From Blattamonas nauphoetae (lineage: Eukaryota > Preaxostyla > Oxymonadida), in NCBI GenBank assembly GCA_033064195.1, contig JARBJD010000019.1, forward strand, positions 124,001 through 188,000: DNA of 64,000 bases. Reading direction: 5' to 3'. Positions 32,565 to 43,744 of this stretch are shown one piece after another. A model generated the notes under the pieces. It worked only from the letters and a program-made list of their open reading frames with translations. It made no database searches and was not told where the DNA came from. Position 1 is the stretch's first letter; each line of letters starts with the position of its first letter. The position numbers were made by a program, and so were the translations under genes.

Positions 32565-33575
32565 CTATTCCAGTTCCGGAAGGTTCATGCCCTGCATGTT
32601 GTTCCGTTCAATCGAGTCAGCAACAAGTGATCTTCCGAAGGTTCCGTTTCTGTCGTTTCGCAGCTTTTCTTCAATCACATCTTCGAGACCCTCCATTCTC
32701 AACAGAGTGTACCTTTCCTTCCATATTTGTCGCTGTTCTACTAGTTTCTCTTTACAGTCCCGCTGGACGTTGTTCATGCGAAACAGAAATGACATGATTG
32801 ACGAATCATTTTCGAAGTATGTCAGACAGCTTGGAATCGTGAGAAAGACTGGCGTATTCAGAACAAATTTCAGTGTTGGTCGATAACACGGAAATATTTC
32901 GAGGAGATGTCCTAGAAGTATTAGAAACCACTTGGATTGGTCACGATTCATGATCGAGAATCGGTTTTCACACAAACGGCAAATATACGTCTCTGAAGGT
33001 GCGAGAACTTGCGTCAAGACAGTCGCGTGAACAGCTTGTTGTTTATTGTCATCTTCAATTCCGAGTTGTCTGAGAGCATTGGGAGTTGAGAGCCAGACCG
33101 ACCAGGAAAGGACTGTTATGAGAAATGTGTGGATATCGACTGTTTCAGTAAAGGAAAGAGATAGTGGATTGAGAGTGGTGATCAGATTCATGAGCATGTT
33201 CATTGCTGCTGCGGTGATGATCTGATCAGCAGAAGAAATGAGCACCACAATGGATTCTACGAAGTCTGTCGAAGAATCATCAGGTGTCGATGCAAAGCTG
33301 CCGAGAAAAGCACGTGCTGATGATTGAGACATTTGTTGAACAGATGTCAGAAATCGAACGGCTTTTGCTTCCAGAGTGTCATCAAATAGAGGCTGGAGCT
33401 TCATAGTTGCTACGAGAGATTTAAAGACAATCGTCTTTTCGTATTCAGATTCAAGTTGTCTTTCATCCCAATTCAGAAAAGGAGAACAATCTATTGAGAA
33501 TGGTAACTAACAAGAGGACAAACCAGAGCACTTCTGCTCAAGCGAGGAATCGACATTCGTGACTGAAGTGGTCAT
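32565..33575 (-). pseudogene. F1 helical family, copy 4, with early TAG and internal deletion
   Basis: Starts MTTSVTNVDSSLEQKCSGLSSC and meets TAG at 33507-33509. The frame then continues LPFSIDCSPFLNWDERQ and runs open to 32565. A second ATG gives a possible 279-residue product (MKLQPLFDDTLEAKAVRF). About 25 residues normally between the AMxML block and LIxTLNPLSLSF are absent in frame (MNMLMNLITTLNPLSLSF). All downstream blocks are present (ETYICRLCENRFSIM, PVFLTIPSCLTYFEND, LLRMEGLEDVIEEKLRND, MQGMNLPELE). The promoter-like motif is perfect (33599-33611). The same TAG occurs in copy 8, so the lesion predates their duplication. Confidence 0.75.
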
Positions 33576-33704
33576 TCGGATTGAGTCTGAGTTGAATCAC
33601 TCCTTATGGGTCACAACAAATCTATGCGAAACAATGAGATTGAGATGAAATTGACGTCTAAAAGGGAAAATAGAAATTCAATTAATGTAACGTATGACAA
33701 CCAT

Positions 33705-34034
33705 TGAATCAAGAGGAGGCTTGAGACCTGGTAAAACGGAGGTTGGCATCGTACAGTTGAGGAACGACGATGAACGAAGGAGACAGTGCAAACTTTGTAC
33801 TGCATCTGTGTGGTTCGGGGACCGCGATGAGAGTCCGCACAGATCATTCCTAAACCTCCAAATGTCCCGATGTGTGAGATAATCATGTGGGGCTTTCGGA
33901 AGCTTACTCTCGGCTCAAATGGCATGCCTTCGTCAATCGCGTCGCTGGCCTTTCAATTTGTCAGTGCTGGTTTTGTTGACTTCTCCTTCGGAGACGCTGC
34001 CGATGAAGATGTGTTCGCTGGTTCTTGTCATTTT
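33705..34034. repeat. Intergenic cassette S, copy 3
   Basis: Homologous to 27331-27661 and 32239-32564; separates F1 copies 4 and 5. F1 copies 4 and 5 also share their C-terminal ~50 codons (CKEKLVEQRQIWKERYTLLR) almost exactly, pointing to a recent F1+S tandem duplication or gene conversion. Confidence 0.85.
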
Positions 34035-35108
34035 CTATTCATATTTTGGAAGGTTCATGCCCTGCAAGGTGCTCCAGCCGATCGAGTCAGCAACAAGTGA
34101 TCTTCCAAAGAAGGTGCTTTTGTCATTTTGCAGTCTTTCATCAATCACATCTTCGATGCCCTCCATTCTCAACAGAGTATACCTTTCCTTCCATATTTGT
34201 CGCTGTTCAACTAGTTTCTCTTTACAGTCCCGCTGGATATGGACCATCATATTCAGAAAATGAAAGATTGAGCGTTCAGTTTCGAAGAACGTGAGACAAC
34301 TCGGGATCGTAAGAACGACTGGCATGTGAAGAACAAAATCCATTGTCGGTTGATAGTATGGATATTGTAGAAGGATTCGGGCGAGAAGTATCAGAAAACA
34401 CGTGGATTGGTCACCATCGACGATCGAGAAGCGGTTCACGCACAAATGGCATATATACTTCCCCGAGGGGACGAGAACCTGTTTCAAAATCGTCTCAAGA
34501 ACAGCTTGTTGTTCACTGCCATCTTTAATTGCGACATTTTTGAGACCATATGGAGTTGAGGGCGAGAGGGAATTGGAAATGATTTGAATGAGATTGGTGT
34601 GGACATAGACCTGTTCGGTTGTCGAAAGAGATAATGGATTGAGAGTGTTGATGAGTCGAGGGACCAGATCAGCTTTGACGAGGATAAGAATGTTTCGATC
34701 GGAACAGAACGTCAACAGCCATCTGAGCATCGCCATTGCCCTTGAGGTGATGACTTGATAAGAGGATGAAATGAGCACCCCAATGCATTGGACGAAGTTT
34801 GTCAGAGAATCATCACTGATTTGTCTAAGACTGCTGAGAAAAGCATCGCTTGATTCTAGATTCTCCGGATCCAAAGATTCGAGAAATTTCACCGCTTTAG
34901 CTTCCAGAGAGGCATCAAATACAGGCTGAAACTTCACAGTTGCTACGAGAGATCTAAAGACAACGACTTTTTCCGATTCAGATTTAAGGATTTCTTCATT
35001 CCAATTCAGGAACGCTGAGCAATCCATCGAAAATGGAAAGTGAGGGGTGGACAAACCAGAACGCGCTGTACTTGACGATGCATCTGGTATCTGAATTATC
35101 GGGTTCAT
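34035..35108 (-). CDS. F1 helical family protein, copy 5 (intact, 357 aa)
   Basis: Open from ATG 35108 (MNPIIQIPDASSSTARSGLS) to stop. All family blocks are present: MDCSAFLNWNE, SEKVVVFRSLVATVKFQ, LVKADLVPRLINTLNPLSL, ETILKQVLVPSGKYICHL, NRFSIVDGDQST, PVVLTIPSCLTFFE, LLRMEGIEDVIDERLQND and LQGMNLPKYE. The motif ACCCATAAGGAGT is at 35132-35144, 23 nt from the ATG. Good candidate for a functional family member; biochemical role unknown. Confidence 0.87.
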   Translation of the reverse strand: MNPIIQIPDASSSTARSGLSTPHFPFSMDCSAFLNWNEEILKSESEKVVVFRSLVATVKFQPVFDASLEAKAVKFLESLDPENLESSDAFLSSLRQISDDSLTNFVQCIGVLISSSYQVITSRAMAMLRWLLTFCSDRNILILVKADLVPRLINTLNPLSLSTTEQVYVHTNLIQIISNSLSPSTPYGLKNVAIKDGSEQQAVLETILKQVLVPSGKYICHLCVNRFSIVDGDQSTCFLILLARILLQYPYYQPTMDFVLHMPVVLTIPSCLTFFETERSIFHFLNMMVHIQRDCKEKLVEQRQIWKERYTLLRMEGIEDVIDERLQNDKSTFFGRSLVADSIGWSTLQGMNLPKYE

Positions 35109-35279
35109 TCTTTCAGATTCGGAAGAGAATCACTCCTTATGGGTCAAATAAGAAAACTGCGAAAAAATGTGATTGAGATGAATCAGGCGTCCTAAAGGAA
35201 CAGCAGTACTCAGTAAACGAAGATGAAAATGAAAAACGATCGAATGAAAGAGACACAGTCGAAAAACAGATGAAGGGAT

Positions 35280-36900
35280 GATCCTGTCAGTTCGGCCGTT
35301 GTCCACCACGCGATGTTGGAGGACCTGCCCTCACACGTGCGACTGTGGGATTTATTTCAACTGACCTGCAAAGTGTCAAGCATGCGAGAGTGTGTCCATC
35401 AATCGCAAAATTGTGCGGCTTCGGTTGAAGATGGATGTCGTTTGTCGAGTTGAAAAGTCGATTTGGGATCAAACAGAGGCCCTTCCGATTCGTGACCACC
35501 AAACAAGATCCCCTGCCTTCCCCGAAGAGTCACACTCCAACTTCAAATTCGTCCACTCGCTTGTTCAACCTCCGACTTGGTGTCTGAAAAGTTGAGGGCG
35601 AGTTCAGACACTTTCCAAGACGTCCAGAACGGCCCAAGCTCGTCCCCATCCAACCCGCCCATGTTGACAATCCCGTCCTCCACGACGACAGCGCAAGGGG
35701 CGATGTCGATTGAGTTTTTGTGAATGGCAGTGTAATCCGAATCGACAATGATTCGGTCGACGATCGGGTTGGATTTGTCTCTCTTGCCGAGGCCAGGATG
35801 ATTCTGTTGAAATTCAGGAGTGATTGGTCGGTCTCGCTGAAACCAGCGCAGACGAGAAGAATGCTTTACAATTTGCCCTCAATTGAGATTGTTTTGGTTG
35901 AAATTGTGCATCGATCTCGAAGGACAAGGGATTGTTTTGGGGAGAGGGTGGCTGAATGCCACTGCTCCCTTCACGCCAGCTGACATGTCCTCACTCAGCG
36001 GAACAAGCTCTGTCCATTAATTTTGGTTGATTGAGAATTACCCCACATCGTTCAGTCGGTCTTCCTTTTCATTTAAGTCAACACAGTGTCCACCAAACCA
36101 AACACAAACAGACTCCCGGCGTGTTCGCAGTGACTTGTCTTCGCTGGCTGTTGGGACTTCAAGACAGTGTCTGTGTGTTGTTCCCACGAGTCGTTCGTCG
36201 AGACAAAGGAAAGGATCTTGTTCAAGAGCAGTTGTCATCGCTCCTTCCGACCAACACCCACCATCCCTCAAATCCCGAGACACTGCGGTGGGTCATGCGG
36301 TAGACGGGGACATGGTCGATGGAGTTGGAGGGGAGAGTGGATGTTGGGTGGGGATCGAGGGAGATCTTCATCAAGTCATCATCAACTGTCCCGCGGTGCA
36401 CTCAGCTGGAGAGATCGAATGTGATCCGTGGTGAGACGCGGAATGGCTGCGGAATATCGATTGATGGGCGAGATAACATGTTGTCTGTGGCCGACACGAA
36501 AGGAATGTATTGGTGGTGAGTGTTCTTCGTCGTCCATCTCAGTTGTCGAGCGAAGAAGGACGATTCGGGTTGGGTGAACAAGAAAGGCGGCTTTTCTTCC
36601 ACAAACGTTGGGATTGGCTGATCCTGCTCAGCGAACACATCCAAAACACAAATTGAGAGCGGGGGAGAGGAAGGAGGAGGAGAGTGTCCGATGTTGGACA
36701 TTTGGCGAGGTATCCGAAACAGAAATCGAGAGTGAATTTGTGGTTTTGTGGGTTGCTTGGTAGTTGTGTGAGAGAATCTGTTGCGGACGGTCTCGTCTGG
36801 TCCTGACTGTGTCGCGGTGAAACATCTGAATCAACGTGTTGGATTTTGCTGTTGAATCGTTCTGGAAAACGGTGATGTGATGCCAGATCAAATAAAGATG
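35280..36900. repeat. Intergenic module M, copy A
   Basis: Shares several blocks with copies B (40600-42282) and C (43745-45632). One block (35639-35695, CTCGTCCCCATCCAACCCGC) has its match at 41392 in copy B. Others are the AACACCCACCATCCC/GAGACACTGC block near 36250 and a tract near 36580 (GGGATTGGCTGATCCTGCTC). On minus the first block reads CAVVVEDGIVNMGGLDGDEL in both A and B, and the last reads VFAEQDQPIPTFVEEKPP. Frames are broken between blocks; this is probably a decayed gene copied along with F1. No family recognised. Confidence 0.6.
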
Positions 36901-36972
36901 ACACCTAAACAGGGTTTGTTGTCCAAAAGAAGTCAGGAAGTGATCTGAAGGATCGCTGGTTCTTGTTTCTTT

Positions 36973-38046
36973 TTATCTACGCCGCGGAAGGTTCAAGCCC
37001 TGTAGGTTGTTCAATGTGATCGAGTTAGAAACAATATATCGTCCTGAGGATTCATTTTCGTCGTTTAGCAGCTTTCCCTCAAACACATCTTCGATCCCCT
37101 CCATTCTCAACATTCGAGACACTATATTCCCGGTTTGCCGCACTTCTCTCCTTATTTTGTTCCATTCCCGCTGAGTATCGATCATATCAAACAGAGAAGC
37201 CCAGATGACGTCGTCATGATCAAAGAATGTGAGACAACTTGGTATGGCCAGAAAGACTGGCGTATGAAGAACAAATTCCATTGTCGGTTGATAATATGGA
37301 CAAATTCGGAGGAGGGGAGCAAGGAGACTTAAGAATTCATAAGAGAGTTCTTCTTCGATGATCGAATAGCGGTTCACGCAAAAGTGGGAAAGATACTTCT
37401 CCGAAGGCACGATAACATGCTTCAAGACTGTCTCGTAAGCATGTTGTTGTTCATTGTCATCTTCAATTTCGAATTCTGGGGGACCAACCACATTTGGGAG
37501 AAGGATTGAGAATCGGAGACTTCTCATGAGACTAGAGTGGATATCGACAGCTTCTTCAAAAGAAAGACACTGTGGATTGAGAGATGTGATGAGTTGAGGG
37601 ATCAGATCAGCTGTGATGAGGAGAAGATTGACTTGGGTTGAACAGCAGTTGAACAGAGTTTCGAGTATCTCCATTGCTGATTTGATGATGATCTGACTGG
37701 GTGAAGAAGTGAGCACCCCAATGGACTGTATGAAGTCTGTCAGAGGATTATCACTGGTTTCCCCAAATTTGTTGAGAAAAGCATCGACAGGATCGTCATC
37801 GTCCCAAGACACAGATGAAAGAAACTTGACTGCTTTCGCTTCTAGAGTGTCATCAAATGCAGGTTTTAACTTCATAGTGGCAACTCGAGACCGAAATACA
37901 ACGATCCTTTCGTCATCAGATTCGAGGTCTTCTTCATCTGAATCCAGGAGCGCTGAGCAATCATTCGAAAATTGAAAGTGAGAGGAGGACAAATCAGAAC
38001 GCGCTGTACTTGATGATGCATCTGTTATCTGAATTCTCGGGTTCAT
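36973..38046 (-). CDS. F1 helical family protein, copy 6 (intact, 357 aa)
   Basis: Open from ATG 38046 (MNPRIQITDASSSTARSDLS) to stop. Blocks: CSALLDSDEEDLESDDERIV, AFDDTLEAKAVKFLSSVSW, FIQSIGVLTSSPSQII, LITADLIPQLITSLNPQCLSF, YETVLKHVIVPSEKYLSHF, PVFLAIPSCLTFFDHDD, MLRMEGIEDVFEGKLLND and LQGLNLPRRR. More acidic in the N-terminal third than its neighbours. ACCCATAAGGAGT at 38070-38082, 23 nt before the ATG. Confidence 0.87.
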   Translation of the reverse strand: MNPRIQITDASSSTARSDLSSSHFQFSNDCSALLDSDEEDLESDDERIVVFRSRVATMKLKPAFDDTLEAKAVKFLSSVSWDDDDPVDAFLNKFGETSDNPLTDFIQSIGVLTSSPSQIIIKSAMEILETLFNCCSTQVNLLLITADLIPQLITSLNPQCLSFEEAVDIHSSLMRSLRFSILLPNVVGPPEFEIEDDNEQQHAYETVLKHVIVPSEKYLSHFCVNRYSIIEEELSYEFLSLLAPLLRICPYYQPTMEFVLHTPVFLAIPSCLTFFDHDDVIWASLFDMIDTQREWNKIRREVRQTGNIVSRMLRMEGIEDVFEGKLLNDENESSGRYIVSNSITLNNLQGLNLPRRR

Positions 38047-38082
38047 TCTTTCTGATTCGGAAAAGAATCACTCCTTATGGGT

Positions 38083-38882
38083 CAGACTTTAACAATATGA
38101 AATAATGAGATTGAGATGAAATAGACTTTCAAAAGGAACAACCAAAAGGAATCAATGAAGATGAGTGTTCGATGAGAATGGTGGGAACTGTAGAGACGAC
38201 GTGGCATGCAGTGAGGCTGGTGGTGTCGTAGTTCTGTCTGTCCGAGCACGCCGCTGTGCTGTGTGGGAGAGATCAATGATCATTCCCTGTTTGTTGACGG
38301 GGCAACGAAAGAGTGCGCCGGATCCAGAATGTTGAGGGATGTCACGATGCACGGATTAAGGTTGGGAGCAGTTGGAAAGTGGGAAGGAGAGTGTTGGGAC
38401 AATCGAGGGAGAGACTGGCGAGAGGAGCAGGACACGAGCGCACTCTCGCGTGGAATGAGGAAGCTGGCATGGGAGTGCTGATATCGGCCGAGGTGATCTC
38501 GCTGGAGGGAGCGATGGACGAAGAGCGAGCGATGAAGTCGCACGAGGTGGTGTGTCTCGGATTGGTGAAAGTGAATTGTCTGCACACGTCTGCAGATGTT
38601 CGAGGGCGATGAGGAGAATGCACTCAAATGGAGTTCGGACGAGGAGGGAGCGAGGATGGGGCAGGCACGGTTGGTGAAGAGAGTCAACAGACAACCCCGA
38701 TCAGCCACACAAAGACAGCCGAACCTGGAATGGACACACAGTGGCAGAGAATGAATCACAAGTAAGAGAGTGAGAGAGTGGTGTTGAGAGTGTGGAAAAA
38801 CGAGGAAAAAGTGGGGGAGATGGTTGATTGTGGAGAGTGAAGGGTGTTGTTTTGTTCCTCTCTTCGTTGATTTTGCCACTTT
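38083..38882. other. Intergenic stretch with a fragment of module M
   Basis: Overlapping frames on both strands reach 100-200 codons, but none is conserved in the related segments. The part 38325-38400 (CCAGAATGTTGAGGG, GGTTGGGAGCAGTTGGAAAG) matches module M copy C near 44917-45080. No gene is supported. Confidence 0.45.
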
Positions 38883-39637
38883 CTATTCCTCTTCGAGAAT
38901 GTTCATGCCCAGCGAATTGTTCAAGTACATCGATTTTTCAACAACTGCTCTTCCCCATGGTCTTTTTTTGTTATTTTGCTGCTTTCCCTCAATCACATCT
39001 TCGATGCCCTCCATTCTCAACAGTCGCTGCACTGTCTGCCACATCTGTCGCTGTCCTCCCTGTTTTTTGTTCAATTCCCGCTGGTGGTCAAGTATTAAAG
39101 ACAGAAAAACCCTGATAGAGGGTTCATGATCGAAGAATGTGAGGCAACTTGGGATCGTGAGAACGATTGGCATATGAAGAACAAAATCCATAGTCGGTGG
39201 ATAAAACGGAGATATTTGGAGGATTCGAGCGAGAAGTGTCAGAAAACACTCGGATTGCGCTCCAAAGACGATCGAAAAGCGGTTCATGCACAAATGCCAA
39301 ATATACTTCTCCGAAGGCATCAGAACTTGTTTGAAAATCGTCTCATAAACGGCTTGTTTTTCAATGCCATCTTTAAATCCGAGATTTTGGAGAACAACTG
39401 GAGTTGAAGGCCAGAAACAATCGGTGATGATACTCATGAGATGGGCGTGGATCTTTTCTGCGATGGCAAAGGAAAGAGATAGTGGGTTGAGAGATGTGAT
39501 GAGTTGAGGGATCAGATCAGTTTTGACGAGCGAAAATCTGATCTTTTCCGAACAGTTGGTCATCAGAGAACTGAGCATAGTAATTCCTGCAATTCTTATG
39601 ATCTGACTGGGTGATGAAACGAGCACCACAATGGATT
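38883..39637 (-). pseudogene. F1 helical family, copy 7, C-terminal part (split by a MITE)
   Basis: Reads QSIVVLVSSPSQIIRIAG, LVKTDLIPQLITSLNPLSLSF, YETIFKQVLMPSEKYIWHL, PIVLTIPSCLTFFDHE, LLRMEGIEDVIEGKQQN and SLGMNILEEE to the stop at 38883. It is continuous with the N-terminal part at 40113-40440 once the insertion at 39638-40112 is set aside. No other lesion is seen, so the insertion is recent relative to the copy. Confidence 0.85.
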
Positions 39638-40112
39638 GGCAAGATCCGATGATCCGTGACCCTCCTCGGTTTAAGGGTTCTGATCGAATGACCAATTTTC
39701 CAAATGACTTGATCGTCACATCTTCATTGTCGTCTATCTTCTATACCAAAATCTTTGGTGTTAATTAGAATTTCGAGACTGTTTGTTTCCGGGATGTCAC
39801 CATTGTGCCGAGATCAAGGACCTTTATTTGTTTCGACACTTCACAAAGATCCTTTATTCCCATGTTTCTTTGAGAATTCACTAATAGTCTTCACAGCCCC
39901 CCCTGCTCTTGAGCGGGGGGCTGTGAAGACGACCAGACATTGTGAAAAAGCGACGGGATAAAGGATCGGAGTGAAGTGTGGATCAACTTGGAAAGATACG
40001 ACTTCTATACATTTTTCGCACCTCTACCATTTTATTAAACTCAGTTTGATTCAAATTAGGAAAAGTCACTCTACCCATACTCTGATGAGGGTCACGGATC
40101 ATCGGATTTTAC
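39638..40112. mobile_element. 475-bp MITE in an F1 gene, 27-bp TIRs and 9-bp target duplication
   Basis: Left end GGCAAGATCCGATGATCCGT at 39638 matches the reverse complement of the right end (to 40112) over 27 bp with two differences. It is flanked by a direct repeat CAATGGATT at 39629-39637 and 40113-40121, which is F1 coding sequence. A 9-bp duplication is typical of Mutator-like elements. No protein-coding capacity. A perfect long hairpin lies near its centre. Confidence 0.88.
39887..39930. repeat. Perfect 16-bp inverted repeat (hairpin) inside the MITE
   Basis: GTCTTCACAGCCCCCC (39887-39902) and its exact complement (39915-39930) around a 12-nt loop. GC-rich and unlike the surrounding A+T-rich DNA. 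Confidence 0.9.
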
Positions 40113-40440
40113 CAATGGATTTTACGAAGTATGTCGAAGAAGCATCAGAGATTGATGCAAGAGCCCCGAGAAAAACATCAACTGATTGTCGATCGTACCA
40201 ATACAGAGACCGAAGAAGATTTACGGCTTTCGCCTCCAGATTGGCACCAAGCATAGGCTGTAACTGTACGGTGGCAACAAGAGATCTAAAGACAACTGCC
40301 TTTTCTCTTTCAGGTGTGAATTGGCTTTCGTCCCAATTCAGGAAAGCAGAATTGTCTGGAGAAGATGAAAAGCAGTGTGAAGACAAACAAGAGCACTTGA
40401 CCTCAAGAGAGGAATCGAAATTTGTGTCTGGAGCGTTCAT
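40113..40440 (-). pseudogene. F1 helical family, copy 7, N-terminal part (split by a MITE)
   Basis: ATG at 40440 (MNAPDTNFDSSLEVKCSC), then SAFLNWDESQFTPEREKAVV, MLGANLEAKAVNLLRSLYW, DVFLGALASISDASSTYF and VKSIG, where the MITE interrupts. At the position of the TAG seen in copies 4 and 8 this copy has sense codons (LSSHCFSSSPDNSAFLNW). The upstream motif ACCCATAACGAGT is perfect (40464-40476). Confidence 0.85.
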
Positions 40441-40599
40441 TCTGATTGAGTCTGAGTTTTGACACTCGTTATGGGTCAGAACAAAACAACGTGAAATAAA
40501 GAGATTTATATGAAATAGACGTCCGAACAGAAGAAAAAATAGAAAGTAACGATGACTGAGATGAAGAAGTGAATACAACAATCAGATGATGGGGCGGTT

Positions 40600-42282
40600 T
40601 CGGTTGAAGTCGGCTGGATGAACAGCCAACACTCGCTGACCTCGCAGACAATGTCACAGCCAGCCGTATCAACAGACCTCACCTGCCCACCCGCCAACAT
40701 CATCCTTTCCAACCAATCCACGTTGGCTGTATCGGCTGAATCGGCTGCGGAGGAATGTGTGCGACACAGACACTCCAAAACAGAGACATGATCATTTGGC
40801 GAACAGCGCAGAGTAGACCAGCGTGTATCAGCCCATCTTCTATTTCGGAGAGCGAGCAGAGGAGATCAGTGGTTGGTTCCTCATCTTTGTTCAGCCATCA
40901 ATCAGGCAAAGAAGATGATGTCGAGTGTGGGAGATGGGGTGGGTGTTCGGAGTGTGGAGATTGGAGACTGATTGGAGCACGCATTCGATGGTGTGCTTCC
41001 TTCCTTTTCAGAACTAATCAAAGTGACTCCGAGACACGACAGAGGGTGCACTGACACACTCCGCACAGAAGTCGTCGGCAGGGGGTGAGATGGGGGAGAG
41101 GACATTGGGGATGTGTGTTCGTCGTTGTCCATCTCAGTTGGAGAGCTAGCAGGGACTATTCGGGTTGGGTGCGCAAGAAGGCGGCTTTTCTTTCATGTAG
41201 GTCGAGATTGGCTGATCCTGCTCAGCGAACACGTCCGAAACACAATTTGAGAGCGAAGGAGACGAATGAGGACGAGGGTGTTGGAGGATGGAGATTTGGT
41301 GAGGTCGTAGCGAAAGACAGTGAGTGTGAATGAGTTGTCTGACAGGCTGTCTGAAGCGAGGTGAGAGAAGCTGTTGAGCACGGCGTGAAGCTCGTCCCCA
41401 TCCAACCCGCCCATGTTGACAATTCTGTCCTCCACGACGACAGCGCAAGAAGCGACGCCGATTGGGTGTTTGGCGAAGGTAGATGGTGGGAAGGAGAAGG
41501 AAGTGGTGAAGATGAAGTTCTGGTCGATCGACTCTCCGAAGCGAGGATGATTCTGTTGAAAGTCGGGATGGACTGGTCGGGTTCGCTGGGCCGGCGCTGA
41601 CGAGAAGAATGCCAGACTGCTCGCCCTCAATTGAGATTGTTTTGGTCCAAATGGTGCGTCGATCTCGAAGGGCCAGGAATAGTTTTGGGGAGCCGGTGGC
41701 CGAATGCCACTGCTCCCTTCACGCCAGCTGACGTGTTCTCACTCAGCGGAACTTCGTCGGCACTAAGGAAGAGACATCGTCTTAGAGCAGTTGTCGTCGC
41801 TCATTCCGACCAACACCCACAATCCCCAAAGTGCCGAGACACTGCGGTGGGTCACACGGGGTGTGGGAACTTCGTCGATGAAGTTGGAGACGAGGGTGGA
41901 TGTTGGGAGGGGATCGAGGGAGATCTTCATCAAGTGGTCATCAACTGTCTCGCTGTGCACTCAGTTGGGCAGAGAACGCATTGTCCGTGGTTGTAGGCGG
42001 ATTGGCTGCGGAATATCGAGTAAAGGGCGACAAGATCCAGATTGCGAGGGAGGGAGTGTTCGTCGCTGGCCTTCATTGGATGATTCGAGATTCGGAAGAA
42101 TCTGGGATTGATCTGTCGTCCCGACTTGGCCAGCATCGTCAAAAACAGAAAGAACAATCTCTGAGATTCCGTTTGTCCGGAGTCCTTCCGTGTGCGTGGC
42201 CTCCAAAGCCGAACCACAACCAACTCGATATTGTGCTTGTCCAAGCTGTGCAACCACGAGGGAGGCGAAGAGCGCGGCGGGT
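40600..42282. repeat. Intergenic module M, copy B
   Basis: Collinear with copy C (43745-45632) over most of its length: the start after GATGAAGAAGTGAATACAAC, a block near 40990-41090 (AATCAAAGTGACTCCGAGAC against AATCGAAGTCATTCCGAGAC-like), and the block near 41800-42150. A 145-codon minus frame (41630-41193) contains HPIGVASCAVVVEDRIVNMG, the segment shared with copy A. No intact gene or known family; a decayed host gene is likely. Confidence 0.6.
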
Positions 42283-42470
42283 GTGCCGTGAATCAACTTC
42301 GAGCAATGTCGGGAGCGGTTGGATCAGAGACACGATGGACGAGGCGTGAAAGTTTGGTCGAGAGAAGATGGTTGGAACAATCTGCGATGTGCTGATGCAT
42401 CGTCCAGAATCAAGATTGGAGAGATGGGATGACGTGGGGAAGACGGAGGCTGTAGCAATCACAAAGAATT
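42283..42470. repeat. Intergenic cassette R, copy 3
   Basis: Nearly identical to copy 4 (45633-45823), including the tail CAATCACAAAGAATTAAAGT. Together with the flanking M copies this marks a ~3.2-kb F1+M+R duplication unit. Confidence 0.88.
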
Positions 42471-42533
42471 AAAGTAGTGCTGTCCAAAAGCAGTCAGAAA
42501 CAGTTCCGAAGGCTCGCTCGTTCTGGTCTGTTT

Positions 42534-43606
42534 CTATTCATGCCGTGGAAGGTTCATGCCCAGCATCTTGTTCCAACCAATCGAGTAGCCAATAATATCT
42601 CTTCCGTAGGTTTCACGTTTGTTATTTTCCAGCTTTTGCTCGATCACATCATCGATGCCCTCCATTCTCAACGTTCGAAGCACTTTCTTCCCCATCTGGT
42701 GTTGGGCTCCCCTTAGATCGGTCCATTTCCACAAGATATCGAGCATGAAATACATACAAGCACAGATTGAGCGTTCAGTTTCGAAGAACGTGAGGCAACT
42801 TGGGAGCGGGAGAAAGACTGGCGTACGAAGAACGAAATCCAGTGTCGGTTGATGAAAAGGAGATATTTGGAGGATTCGGGTGAAGAGAATCAGAAAATGT
42901 TCGGATTGTTCTCCATCGACGATCGAGAAGCGGTTCATGCACAAATGCCACATATATTTCTCCGAAGGTATCAAAACTTGCTTTAAAATCGTCTCATGAA
43001 CAGCTTGTTGTTCATTTCCATCTTTAAGTCCGAGTTCTCTGAGACCATATGGAGTTGAGGGCCAGAGAGAACAGGAGATGATTCGAATGAGATTGGTGTG
43101 GATATCGACTGCTTTGTCGAAGGAAAGAGAAAGTGTATTGAGAGATGTGATGAGATGAGGCATCAGATCCGCTTTGGCGAGAGTCAATCTGGCGTGTGCC
43201 GAATGGTTGGCGACCACTTCCTCAAGCAGTTTCATTGTTTCGACTACAATCGCCTGATTGGGTGAAGACATGAGTACCCCTATGCAATTCACGAATTCCG
43301 TCGGAGAAGCATCAGAGATCGATGCAAGGCCCCCGAGAAAAGCATCAACAAAAGGTCGAAGATGCAAATCCAAAGATTCGAGAAACACAACTGCTTTCGC
43401 TTCCAGAGAGTCATCAAGTGCAGGCTGGAACTGTACAGTGGCAGCCAGAGACCGAAAAACAACAACTCTTTCCGATGTAGATAGATATTGGTGTTTTGTG
43501 TAATTCATGAAAGGAGAACAGTCTATGGAGAATGGTAACTAACAAGAGGACAAACCAGAGAATTTCTGTTCAAGGGAGGAATCTACGTTTGTGTCTGGAG
43601 CGTTCA
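42534..43606 (-). pseudogene. F1 helical family, copy 8, with early TAG
   Basis: ATG at 43606 (MNAPDTNVDSSLEQKFSG), then TAG at 43539-43541, the same position as in copy 4. Downstream the frame is open to 42534 and could give a 324-residue product from MNYTKHQYLSTSERVVVF. All later blocks are kept: DDSLEAKAVVFLESLDL, LAKADLMPHLITSLNTLSL, ETILKQVLIPSEKYMWHL, PVFLPLPSCLTFFETE, LRMEGIDDVIEQKLENN and MLGMNLPRHE. The motif ACCCATAACGAGT is at 43631-43643. Well-preserved downstream sequence after a shared stop suggests internal initiation, tolerated readthrough or recent duplication. Confidence 0.75.
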
Positions 43607-43744
43607 TTCTGGTTGAGTCTGAGTTTTGACACTCGTTATGGGTCAGAACAAATCAATGCGAAACAATGAGATTTAGAGGAAATAGGCGTCCGGACAGAAG
43701 AAAAAAGAAATTAACGATGGCTGAGATGAAGAAGTGAATACAAC

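Noticed and set aside
38280-38879. 199-codon minus frame between F1 copies 6 and 7
   Set aside because: Overlapped by several equally long frames on both strands and not conserved in the related module; no coding signature.
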